This document shows positions 1 to 8,883 of a DNA stretch of 64,000 bases, in pieces; within the stretch, counting starts at the first letter, position 1; every line of letters begins with the position of its first letter. Under the pieces are notes generated by a model that saw only the letters and a program-made list of their open reading frames with translations, was not told the DNA's origin and did not search any database. Position numbers and translations under genes: made by a program. This stretch comes from an uncultured Phycisphaerae bacterium (lineage in GTDB: Bacteria > Planctomycetota > Phycisphaerae > UBA1845 > Fen-1342), in NCBI GenBank assembly GCA_937928595.1, contig CALGJV010000013.1, positions 124,001-188,000 on the forward strand, read 5' to 3'.

Positions 1-2497
<2,497 letters not shown>

Positions 2498-2705
2498 CGT
2501 GGCGTGCTCCTCGCATACTCCCGCGGGCGCCGGCGGGAGCAGCGGCACGTCGGGTGGCTCGCATGGTACGGGGGGGAGGGAACCGCGTCCAGCGTGCGAG
2601 TCGAGCCGCGGGGCCCCGCGGCGGGTTTCTGGCCGGCGGAGCGCAATCGTCCGCGCCGGGCGCGTCGCGGACGATCGGCGGGGGCGGCGCGGCTCGGCGT
2701 CGGAA

Positions 2706-2778
2706 CGCCCCCAAGGGGATTCGAACCCCTGTCGCCGGCTTGAAAAGCCGATGTCCTAGGCCTCTAGACGATGGGGGC
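2706..2778 (-). tRNA. tRNA-Glu (anticodon TTC)
   Basis: Read on the minus strand, the 73 bases fold as a complete cloverleaf. The acceptor arms are GCCCCCA and TGGGGGC with G as discriminator. The anticodon stem is TCGGC/GCCGG around a loop containing TTC, and the T arm is CAGGG-GTTCGAAT-CCCTT. The genome does not encode the 3' CCA. It lies alone between the ATPase gene and nrfA. Confidence 0.95.
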
Positions 2779-2897
2779 CGCCACAGAGGCGAGTGTGGGA
2801 TGGTAGGACCGCGCCGCGGCGGCGTCAAACGGTCGCGCGGTCGTCCGCAGCCGCCGGCTCGGGGCCCGGAACGGGCCGGCGTTCGCTCCTGAGGTGA

Positions 2898-4343
2898 TCA
2901 GGGCGTCTGCGCCGCGGCAACCGCCGCCGTCCGGCCCGGGTGTGCGGTCGCGCTGCGCCCGTTGCGCAGGGCGTTCTGCCCGCGGCGTGCGTAGTCGAGC
3001 GACAGCGCGAGGATCCGCATGGCCTCCTGGTCGGCGTGGAAGCCGACCGAGTTCTCGGCTTCGACGAAATCGACCAGGAACGACGCCTTCCGCTGGAAGC
3101 CGCGCGCGGCCGCGAGCTGCTCGTCGGTGGTGCCCGCGTCGCGGGCGGCCTTCAGGTCGTCGATCAGGTCCATCAGTGCATCAAGCGCCAGGTCGCGGGC
3201 GAAGACGGTCCGCTCCTGGATGGTTTCGGCGCGGGCCAGCAGCTCGCGCTCCGCGGTGCGGTGGCAGGTCTGGCAGGCGTGGGCGACGTTGAGCAGCGGG
3301 CTGCGCACGTGGTGGTCGCTGATCTTCATCGCCCCGACGCGCGTGTAAGGCATGTGGCAGTCGGCACAGGCCACGCCGCTGCGGGCGTGGACGCCCTGGC
3401 TCCACAGCTCGAACTCCGGGTGCTGGGCTTTCAGCATCGCGGCCCCGGTGTCCTTGTGCACCCAGTCCTTGAAACCGATCTCGTCGTAATAGGCGAGGAT
3501 CTCGTCGCCCCGGCGGCCCTTGTGCCAGGGGTACGTCAGGCGCTTTCCCTCGCCCTGGAAGTAGTACTCGACGTGGCATTGCGCGCAGACGTAGCTGCGC
3601 AGCTCCTGCCGGGTCGCGTCGCGGTTCACGTCGTAGTCCGCGACGCCCTCGGCGGCCTTGACCAGCCGGATGCCCTCGATGAAGGCCGGCCGCGTGATCC
3701 GCAGCGCCATGGTCTGGGAGTCGTGGCAGTCCAGGCAGACCACCGGGTGGTCGACGAGCGGGCGGGCCTCGGCGTACGGCAGGGCGTTGAGGCGGTCGAA
3801 CCCCTTGAAGATGTCGCCGTCGCCGAGCCGCTTGTAGGCCGTGTACGTCGAGGCGTGGCAGTTCAGGCAGGTGCCCGGCTGCTGGACGACCTGCACGCGC
3901 TTCGTGAACGTCTGGTCTTCCAGCATGTAGGCGTGGCCGCGCTCCTCGCGGAAGTCCACGCTGAACGCGTACCCCGCCCACATCCGCGCCAGCCGCGGAT
4001 CCTCGTGGATCTTCGACTGCGTCACAACGGGCCGCGGGTCCTGCTCGTCCGGCTGTCGCGGCAGGGCTTCGCTGCCGCCGAAGCGCGTGCGGACCAGGTC
4101 CACGGTCCGGCGATAGCCGTCGTACTGAAGCGGGAAGTTCTTCCCCCAGACGGCCGGATCGACCGTGTCGTCGGTCAGCGTGACCACGCGGAAGAACGGG
4201 TTGCGCGCCTCCTGCTTGTGCTCGAAGACGCTGACGAGCAGGCCGGCCAGGCCGAAGGCGCCGACGCCGAAGACGGCGGCCAGCACCAGCATCAGCCCGA
4301 GACCGGGGCGACGGCGGGGGGCGGCAGGCGAGGGTGCGGTCAT
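2898..4343 (-). CDS. nrfA: Ammonia-forming cytochrome c nitrite reductase, pentaheme NrfA
   Basis: Periplasmic catalytic subunit that reduces nitrite to ammonium with six electrons. 481 residues from the ATG at 4343, preceded by GGAGGAG; an upstream ATG at 4385 lacks this. A single N-terminal membrane segment (LGLMLVLAAVFGVGAFG) acts as signal or anchor. Five heme motifs appear in order: CLNCH, CLDCH, CAQCH, CADCH, CQTCH. The family signatures YVCAQCHVEYYF and KAQHPEFELWSQG are present and carry the active-site Tyr and His. The first, catalytic heme motif is CxxCH, not the CxxCK of the E. coli enzyme, which places it in the CxxCH group of NrfA. nrfH lies 124 bp upstream on the same strand, giving the order nrfH-nrfA. 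Confidence 0.95.
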   Translation of the reverse strand: MTAPSPAAPRRRPGLGLMLVLAAVFGVGAFGLAGLLVSVFEHKQEARNPFFRVVTLTDDTVDPAVWGKNFPLQYDGYRRTVDLVRTRFGGSEALPRQPDEQDPRPVVTQSKIHEDPRLARMWAGYAFSVDFREERGHAYMLEDQTFTKRVQVVQQPGTCLNCHASTYTAYKRLGDGDIFKGFDRLNALPYAEARPLVDHPVVCLDCHDSQTMALRITRPAFIEGIRLVKAAEGVADYDVNRDATRQELRSYVCAQCHVEYYFQGEGKRLTYPWHKGRRGDEILAYYDEIGFKDWVHKDTGAAMLKAQHPEFELWSQGVHARSGVACADCHMPYTRVGAMKISDHHVRSPLLNVAHACQTCHRTAERELLARAETIQERTVFARDLALDALMDLIDDLKAARDAGTTDEQLAAARGFQRKASFLVDFVEAENSVGFHADQEAMRILALSLDYARRGQNALRNGRSATAHPGRTAAVAAAQTP

Positions 4344-4467
4344 CTCGAATCTCCTCCAGCGGGTGCGGCATTGGAGAAGCGGCACACGGGAAGCAAGAAA
4401 GACGCGGGCCCGCAGCCGTCGCGGCGCGTTCGGCCCACCCGCGTGCTCGCTCGGGCCTTCTTCATCC

Positions 4468-4983
4468 TCAGTTTCCTTCGTGCGGATGTCCCACGTCCCG
4501 GTGGCACCGGATGCACGCGATCGGCTCGGCGCCGGGCCGTGCGTCGATCGCGTGCACGATGTCCGCGTGGCAGCGCCGGCAGGCCGCTTCGGTCACGCGC
4601 CGGTTGGGCTCGGTGATCCGGATCGGTTCGTGGAAGCGCCCGGTCGTGAACGCCAGCGCGTGGTTCCAGCCGTTGCGGCCCTTGACCGCGTACTTCCCCA
4701 CGAAGTCGTGCGGCGTGTGGCAGTCGTTGCAGACCGCCACCGCGTGGTGACTGCTCCGCGACCAGGCGTCGTAGTGCGACTGCATCACGTGGCAGTTCGC
4801 GCACGCGGCCGGGTCGTTGGTCAGGTAGGAGGCCCCCTCGGCGTACACGAAGGTGTACGAGCCCAGGCCGACCACCACGCCGACCAGAGCGCTCAACCCC
4901 AGCGCCGCGACGCGTCCAAGTCGCCGTCGCCTGTCACACGGCTCCGGCGGTGCGTCGGCGGGCCTGTTTCGCGAGGTTTCCAA
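4468..4983 (-). CDS. nrfH: Tetraheme quinol dehydrogenase NrfH (NapC/NirT family)
   Basis: Membrane-anchored cytochrome that takes electrons from menaquinol and passes them to NrfA. One N-terminal transmembrane helix (LGLSALVGVVVGLGSYTFV) is followed by four heme motifs: CANCHVM, CNDCH, CRRCH, CIRCH. The first, CxxCHxM, is the NrfH signature. The longest frame begins at an ATG at 5031, but that ATG lies inside a -10-like CACAAT placed exactly for an FNR class II promoter. A TTG at 4983 has GGGAG six bases upstream and lies about 40 bp inside the predicted transcript, so it is chosen here. The 5031 start would add 16 residues without changing any domain. Confidence 0.9.
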   Translation of the reverse strand: METSRNRPADAPPEPCDRRRRLGRVAALGLSALVGVVVGLGSYTFVYAEGASYLTNDPAACANCHVMQSHYDAWSRSSHHAVAVCNDCHTPHDFVGKYAVKGRNGWNHALAFTTGRFHEPIRITEPNRRVTEAACRRCHADIVHAIDARPGAEPIACIRCHRDVGHPHEGN

Positions 4984-5029
4984 AGGCTTCTCCCGGCGGC
5001 ACGCGGCCGCGGCCAGCGTTCCTGCCGAC

Positions 5030-5071
5030 ATTGTGCCCGCTTCGGCCTGTGCGGCACTTGATCTGGATCAA
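5030..5071 (-). promoter_or_regulatory. FNR/DNR box and -10 element upstream of nrfHA
   Basis: Bases 5058-5071 read TTGATCTGGATCAA, an exact match to the FNR consensus TTGAT-N4-ATCAA; with flanks the palindrome is CTTGATC-TG-GATCAAG. On the minus strand CACAAT (5030-5035) lies with its centre 32 bp downstream of the box centre, the spacing expected if the box sits at -41.5 (class II activation). The implied transcription start is near 5023. The likely activator is the Crp/Fnr protein encoded at 7429-8127. Confidence 0.75.
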
Positions 5072-5123
5072 GCCGGGCGGGGCTCGCGCGGTTTTTCGGG
5101 GCCGATCCGGTTGCGTCAGCGGC

Positions 5124-6428
5124 CTATCCCGCCGCGAGGACCCCGCGCAGGTCGGCGGCCGGGCTGGCGCCGATGAGCTGGAGGTCGTACTCCTGTTGCA
5201 GAATCTTCATCACGTTCGGCGACACGAACGCCGGGGCCGCGGGGCCGATGCGGATGTTCTTGACGCCCAGCGCCAGCAGGGTCAGCAGCACGGCGACGGC
5301 CTTCTGTTCGAACCACGACAGCACGATCGTCAGCGGCAGGTCGTTGACGCCGCAGCCGAACGCCCGGGACAGCGCCACCGCGACCTGGATCGCGCCGTAG
5401 GCGTCGTTGCACTGGCCCATGTCCAGCAGCCGCGGCACCTCGACGCCGTTCAACCGCAGCGTGCCGTAGTCGTGCTCGCGGATGCGGAACTTGCCGCAGC
5501 CCAGCGTCAGGATCAGCGTGTCCTCGCCCGTCAGCCGCGCCAGCTCCGAGTAGTAGTTGCGGCCCGGCTCGGCCCCGTCGCAGCCGCCGATGACGTAGAA
5601 CCGCGACAGCCGGCCCTCCTTCACCGCGGCGACGATCTGGTCCGCCAGGCCCAGGATCACGCTGTGGTGGAACCCGACCTGCGACTCGCGCACCTTCTTT
5701 TCGGGCAGCGGGGCCGACCGGCGGGCGGCCGCGATGACCGGGCCGAAGTCATTGCCCTTGATGCGCACGCCGCCCGGCACGGCCGTCGCCCGAGTGGTGA
5801 AGACGCGGTCGCGGTACGCCTCCCGCGGGATCAGGATGCAGTTGGTCGTCGCGACGATCGGGCCGGTGAACTCCGCGAACTCGCTGCGCTGCTTCTGCCA
5901 CGCCCCGCCGAAGTGCCCCGCCAGGTGCGGGTACTTCCGCAACTCGGGGTACATGTGTGCCGGCAGCATCTCCCCGTGCGTGTACACGTTAATGCCCGTG
6001 CCGGCCGTCTGCTTCAGCAGGTCGTCAAGGTCCAGCAGGTCGTGCCCGGTGACCAGGATGCCCGGCCCGGCCTGCGTGCCCTCGTACACCGTCGCCGGCG
6101 ACGGCTTCCCGAACCGCTGCACGTGCCCGGCATCCAGCATCTCCATCACCCGCAGGTTCTTCCGGCCGCACTCGAGCACCATCTCGAGCAGGCTGGGGAT
6201 GTCGAAGTTGACGTTCGTCATCGTGGCGAACAGGGCCTCCTCGACGAAGCCGTCCACGGTCTCGTCGACCTGGCCCAGCCGACGGGCGTGGTGGGCGTAC
6301 GCCGCCATGCCCTTGAGGCCGTACAGCAGGATTTCCTGCAAGGACTGCACGTCGGGGTCTTTGCCGCAGACGCCGACGTCGGTGCAGGCCGTCCCACGAA
6401 ATACCTGTTCACACTGATTGCAGAACAT
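5124..6428 (-). CDS. hcp: Hydroxylamine reductase / hybrid cluster protein, compact form
   Basis: Hcp proteins carry an N-terminal Fe-S cluster and a hybrid Fe-S-O cluster; they reduce hydroxylamine in vitro and act as NO reductases in vivo. Start ATG at 6428 with GGAAGGAG upstream; 434 residues. The N-terminus MFCNQCEQVFRGTACTDVGV gives the CX2CX8CX5C spacing of [4Fe-4S] Hcps. Hybrid-cluster ligands can be placed in HGEMLPAHMYPEL, TTNCILIP, GGCDGAEPGR, LTLGCGKFR and WFEQKAV. Usual length is about 550 residues; here roughly 110 residues are missing just after the Cys motif, as in class III Hcps. The ferredoxin-like gene lies 73 bp upstream on the same strand and probably donates electrons. 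Confidence 0.95.
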   Translation of the reverse strand: MFCNQCEQVFRGTACTDVGVCGKDPDVQSLQEILLYGLKGMAAYAHHARRLGQVDETVDGFVEEALFATMTNVNFDIPSLLEMVLECGRKNLRVMEMLDAGHVQRFGKPSPATVYEGTQAGPGILVTGHDLLDLDDLLKQTAGTGINVYTHGEMLPAHMYPELRKYPHLAGHFGGAWQKQRSEFAEFTGPIVATTNCILIPREAYRDRVFTTRATAVPGGVRIKGNDFGPVIAAARRSAPLPEKKVRESQVGFHHSVILGLADQIVAAVKEGRLSRFYVIGGCDGAEPGRNYYSELARLTGEDTLILTLGCGKFRIREHDYGTLRLNGVEVPRLLDMGQCNDAYGAIQVAVALSRAFGCGVNDLPLTIVLSWFEQKAVAVLLTLLALGVKNIRIGPAAPAFVSPNVMKILQQEYDLQLIGASPAADLRGVLAAG

Positions 6429-6501
6429 CGACCACGCTCCTTCCGGGTTTCGAGTGCGGCGCGCCGCGCCGCGTGAATACGCCACCGACTCGCAGGCGCC
6501 G

Positions 6502-7299
6502 CTACAACGTGCGCCGCGACAGCACCTCACCGTCCGTGCCGATGACCACGTCGTGCACCGGCACCGCGCTGCCCGCCAGCCGTCGGGCCTCCAGCACCGC
6601 GTGCAGGATGCCCGAGCAGCACGGCACCTCCATGTGGGCGACCGTGATGTCCGTCGGCCCACGGCCGGCGATCATCTGCGCCAGCTTCTCCACGTACCCC
6701 CGCGTGTCGTCCAGCTTCGGACAGGCGATGACCACCGCCCGCCCGCGCAGCAACTCCTGGTGAAACCCCGCGTACGCCACCGGCACGCAGTCGGCCGCCA
6801 CCAGCAGGCGTGCTCCCGCCAGGACGGGCGCTGTCGGCGGCAGCAGGCGCAACTGCACCGGCCAGTGCCGCAGCTCCGACGCCGGCGCGGCGGGGGGCGC
6901 TGCGGGGCCGGGGGACGTCGCCGCGGCCGGCACGGAGCGGTCGAACGTGCGCATCCGGCTGCCGGGGCAACCGCCGCCGGCGTGGCCCTGACCGGGGGCC
7001 GACTCCGGTGCGACCGCGGCCGGCACCGTCGGGAGTGTCGCGGCCGGAGCGCCGGTGCGCAGCGCGGCGAGGTGCGCTCGGACGGCGTCTTCGCTGAACG
7101 CGTCGGACTCGCGGCGCTCGATGCGGATGGCCCCCCGCGGGCAGTGCCCGAGGCAGGCGCCGAGGCCGTCGCAAAGCCGCTCCGCGACCAGCTTCGCCTT
7201 GCCGTTGACGATGCGGATCGCGCCCTCGTGGCAGGCGGGCACACACAGCCCGCAGCCGTCGCACTTGCTCTCGTCGATCGTCACGATCTCGCGGATCAT
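6502..7299 (-). CDS. 4Fe-4S ferredoxin-like protein, probable electron donor to Hcp
   Basis: 265 residues. The N-terminus holds one standard cluster motif (CDGCGLCVPAC, residues about 13-23) and a second motif CDGLGACLGHCP in which the expected second Cys is Leu, leaving three Cys. A Pro/Ala-rich linker containing GGGCPGSRMRTF follows (about residues 75-150). A C-terminal domain contains VAADCVPVAYAG and MEVPCCSGI, which add further Cys. It precedes hcp on the same strand, and no classical hcr gene is present, so it likely replaces the Hcr reductase. An FNR-like box lies about 80 bp upstream. Family clear; the redox partner is inferred from context. Confidence 0.85.
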   Translation of the reverse strand: MIREIVTIDESKCDGCGLCVPACHEGAIRIVNGKAKLVAERLCDGLGACLGHCPRGAIRIERRESDAFSEDAVRAHLAALRTGAPAATLPTVPAAVAPESAPGQGHAGGGCPGSRMRTFDRSVPAAATSPGPAAPPAAPASELRHWPVQLRLLPPTAPVLAGARLLVAADCVPVAYAGFHQELLRGRAVVIACPKLDDTRGYVEKLAQMIAGRGPTDITVAHMEVPCCSGILHAVLEARRLAGSAVPVHDVVIGTDGEVLSRRTL

Positions 7300-7379
7300 C
7301 GCGGGTCCTCGGTCCGGAGCGGGGCGCCGCTCGCCTTGCCTCGCTGGGGGAAGTCTCGGAGAATGCGGCCCGGACGACC

Positions 7380-7393
7380 TTGACGTGGATCAA
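7380..7393. promoter_or_regulatory. FNR/DNR-like box in the ferredoxin-hcp / regulator divergent region
   Basis: TTGACGTGGATCAA matches TTGAT-N4-ATCAA with one mismatch and shares the core of the nrfH box. On the minus strand a weak -10 (GAGACT, 7352-7357) lies 32 bp from the box centre, so the site more likely serves the ferredoxin-hcp operon. No -10 stands at that distance on the plus strand. The box is 36 bp before the chosen start of the regulator gene, so autoregulation is also possible. Confidence 0.6.
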
Positions 7394-7428
7394 GCGGCAT
7401 GGAAAAAATGCCGCCGGGCCGGAGTGTC

Positions 7429-8127
7429 ATGGAAGCGACGACGCTGGACATATTGCGCAAGTGCAATCTGCTGCGGGGCTTAACGGAGGAGTCGCGGCAG
7501 CGGCTGGCGGGGCTGGCGCGGCGGGCGGTTTTTCGAAAAGGCACAGTCATTTTCCGGCAGGGCGAGGAGTGCGCGGCGCTCTACTGCGTCGGGTCGGGCG
7601 TCGTGCGCATTTACAAGACCGCGCCCTCCGGCAAGGACCACGTGCTGCACTTCGCCGGTCCCGGCATGACGTTCGCCGAGGTCGCGGTCATCGGCGGCTT
7701 TCCGTATCCCGCCCACGCCGAGGCGCTGGAGGATTCGGTGTGCGCCGTGATCGAAGCCACCGGGCTGCGTCGCCTGCTGGTCGCCCAGCCGGAAATCTGC
7801 CTGCAACTGCTCCAGGGGATGGCCTTCTGGGTCCGCCAACTCGTCGGGCTGCTCGAGGACGTCGTCCTGCGGGATGCGCTCGGCCGCGTCGCAGGCTACC
7901 TGCTGCGGGCGGCGGCGGAGCACGACGAGCCGGAGTTCGAGCTGCCCGTGCTCAAGAAGGACCTCGCCAGCCACCTGAACCTGACGAGCGAGACGCTCTC
8001 GCGAAGCTTGCGGCGCCTCGCGGACGCCGGGCTGATCGAGCTGCCCGACGTCCAGCGCATCCGGATCTGCCAACGCGCGCCCCTGCGGGACGTGGCCGAG
8101 GGTCTGCTGCCCGGCGAATTCGAGTGA
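7429..8127 (+). CDS. Crp/Fnr family transcriptional regulator (DNR/NnrR-like)
   Basis: 232 residues from the ATG at 7429 (GGAG just upstream); ATGs at 7399 and 7408 have no ribosome site. An N-terminal cyclic-nucleotide-binding-like beta-roll (about residues 25-125) is followed by a long dimer helix and a C-terminal winged helix. The recognition helix reads [11 protein letters not shown], which places Glu, Ser and Arg as in FNR (E-xx-SR), the residues that read TTGAT. The four FNR iron-sulphur cysteines are absent, so it is probably not an oxygen-labile FNR; a heme NO sensor of the DNR kind fits the neighbouring nrf and hcp genes. The effector is inferred, not seen. Confidence 0.88.
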   Translation: MEATTLDILRKCNLLRGLTEESRQRLAGLARRAVFRKGTVIFRQGEECAALYCVGSGVVRIYKTAPSGKDHVLHFAGPGMTFAEVAVIGGFPYPAHAEALEDSVCAVIEATGLRRLLVAQPEICLQLLQGMAFWVRQLVGLLEDVVLRDALGRVAGYLLRAAAEHDEPEFELPVLKKDLASHLNLTSETLSRSLRRLADAGLIELPDVQRIRICQRAPLRDVAEGLLPGEFE

Positions 8128-8179
8128 GTCGCGGTCTCGGGTTGTGCCGACTGCCGGCGTTCGGCAGAATGGGACGTTC

Positions 8180-8776
8180 ATGAGCGACTCGGACTCCACC
8201 CGTCTGACGCTCCTGCTGCGGTTGCGCGACCGTCAGGACCAGCTGAGCTGGCAGGAGTTCCACGACCGGTACGGGCAGTTGCTTTATCGTTACGCGCGGG
8301 CCCGGGGGGCCTCGCACGCCGACGCCGAGGACGCGGTACAGGACGTGGAACTCAACCTGTTCCGCTCCCTCCAGGGCTTCGAGTACGACGCTGGCAAGGG
8401 GCGCTTCCGCGCGTACCTGCGAGCCGCCGTCATGCACTCGCTGGCCCGCCGGGCCGACCGGCAGGCCCGCCAGCCGGTTGCTCTCGATCCCGACAAGTTC
8501 GATTACGTCGGGGGCCAGGCCGAGGCCAGCGCGGACGAGCGCTGGGAACGCGAGTGGCAACTGCACCGCCTGCGGTGGGCGTTGCGCGTCATCGCCGGGG
8601 AGTTCGAGCCCGTCACGCTGCGGGCTTTCGAGATGCACGTGCTCGGAAATCGGTCGGTCGAGGAGACCGCGCAGGCGCTCGGCCTGAGCAAGGCCAGCGT
8701 CTACCAGGCCCGCAGCCGCGTGCTCAAACGCCTCAAGGAGCGCCTCGCGGCGCTGGACCCGGACGGGGACGTGTGA
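8180..8776 (+). CDS. ECF-type RNA polymerase sigma factor
   Basis: 198 residues from the ATG at 8180; a GTG at 8144 would extend it but family alignment favours MSDSDSTRLTLLLRLRD. Sigma region 2 spans about residues 20-90 (WQEFHDRYGQLLYRYARARG, AEDAVQDVELNLF) and region 4 about 135-185 (SVEETAQALGLSKASVYQAR). The SSU-style N-terminus and the adjacent kinase gene match planctomycete ECF groups encoded beside Ser/Thr kinases. No anti-sigma factor gene is next to it, so the kinase may provide control. Confidence 0.9.
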   Translation: MSDSDSTRLTLLLRLRDRQDQLSWQEFHDRYGQLLYRYARARGASHADAEDAVQDVELNLFRSLQGFEYDAGKGRFRAYLRAAVMHSLARRADRQARQPVALDPDKFDYVGGQAEASADERWEREWQLHRLRWALRVIAGEFEPVTLRAFEMHVLGNRSVEETAQALGLSKASVYQARSRVLKRLKERLAALDPDGDV

Positions 8777-8883
8777 GCACCGGCCGCGGCGGCCGCGACC
8801 GCCGCGGCCCGCAGGGTCCGATAGTCCGGGAAGTGTGTCAGGAACGCCGCCGCCGCCGTCTATGTCGGTGGAGGAGCGGCGGG

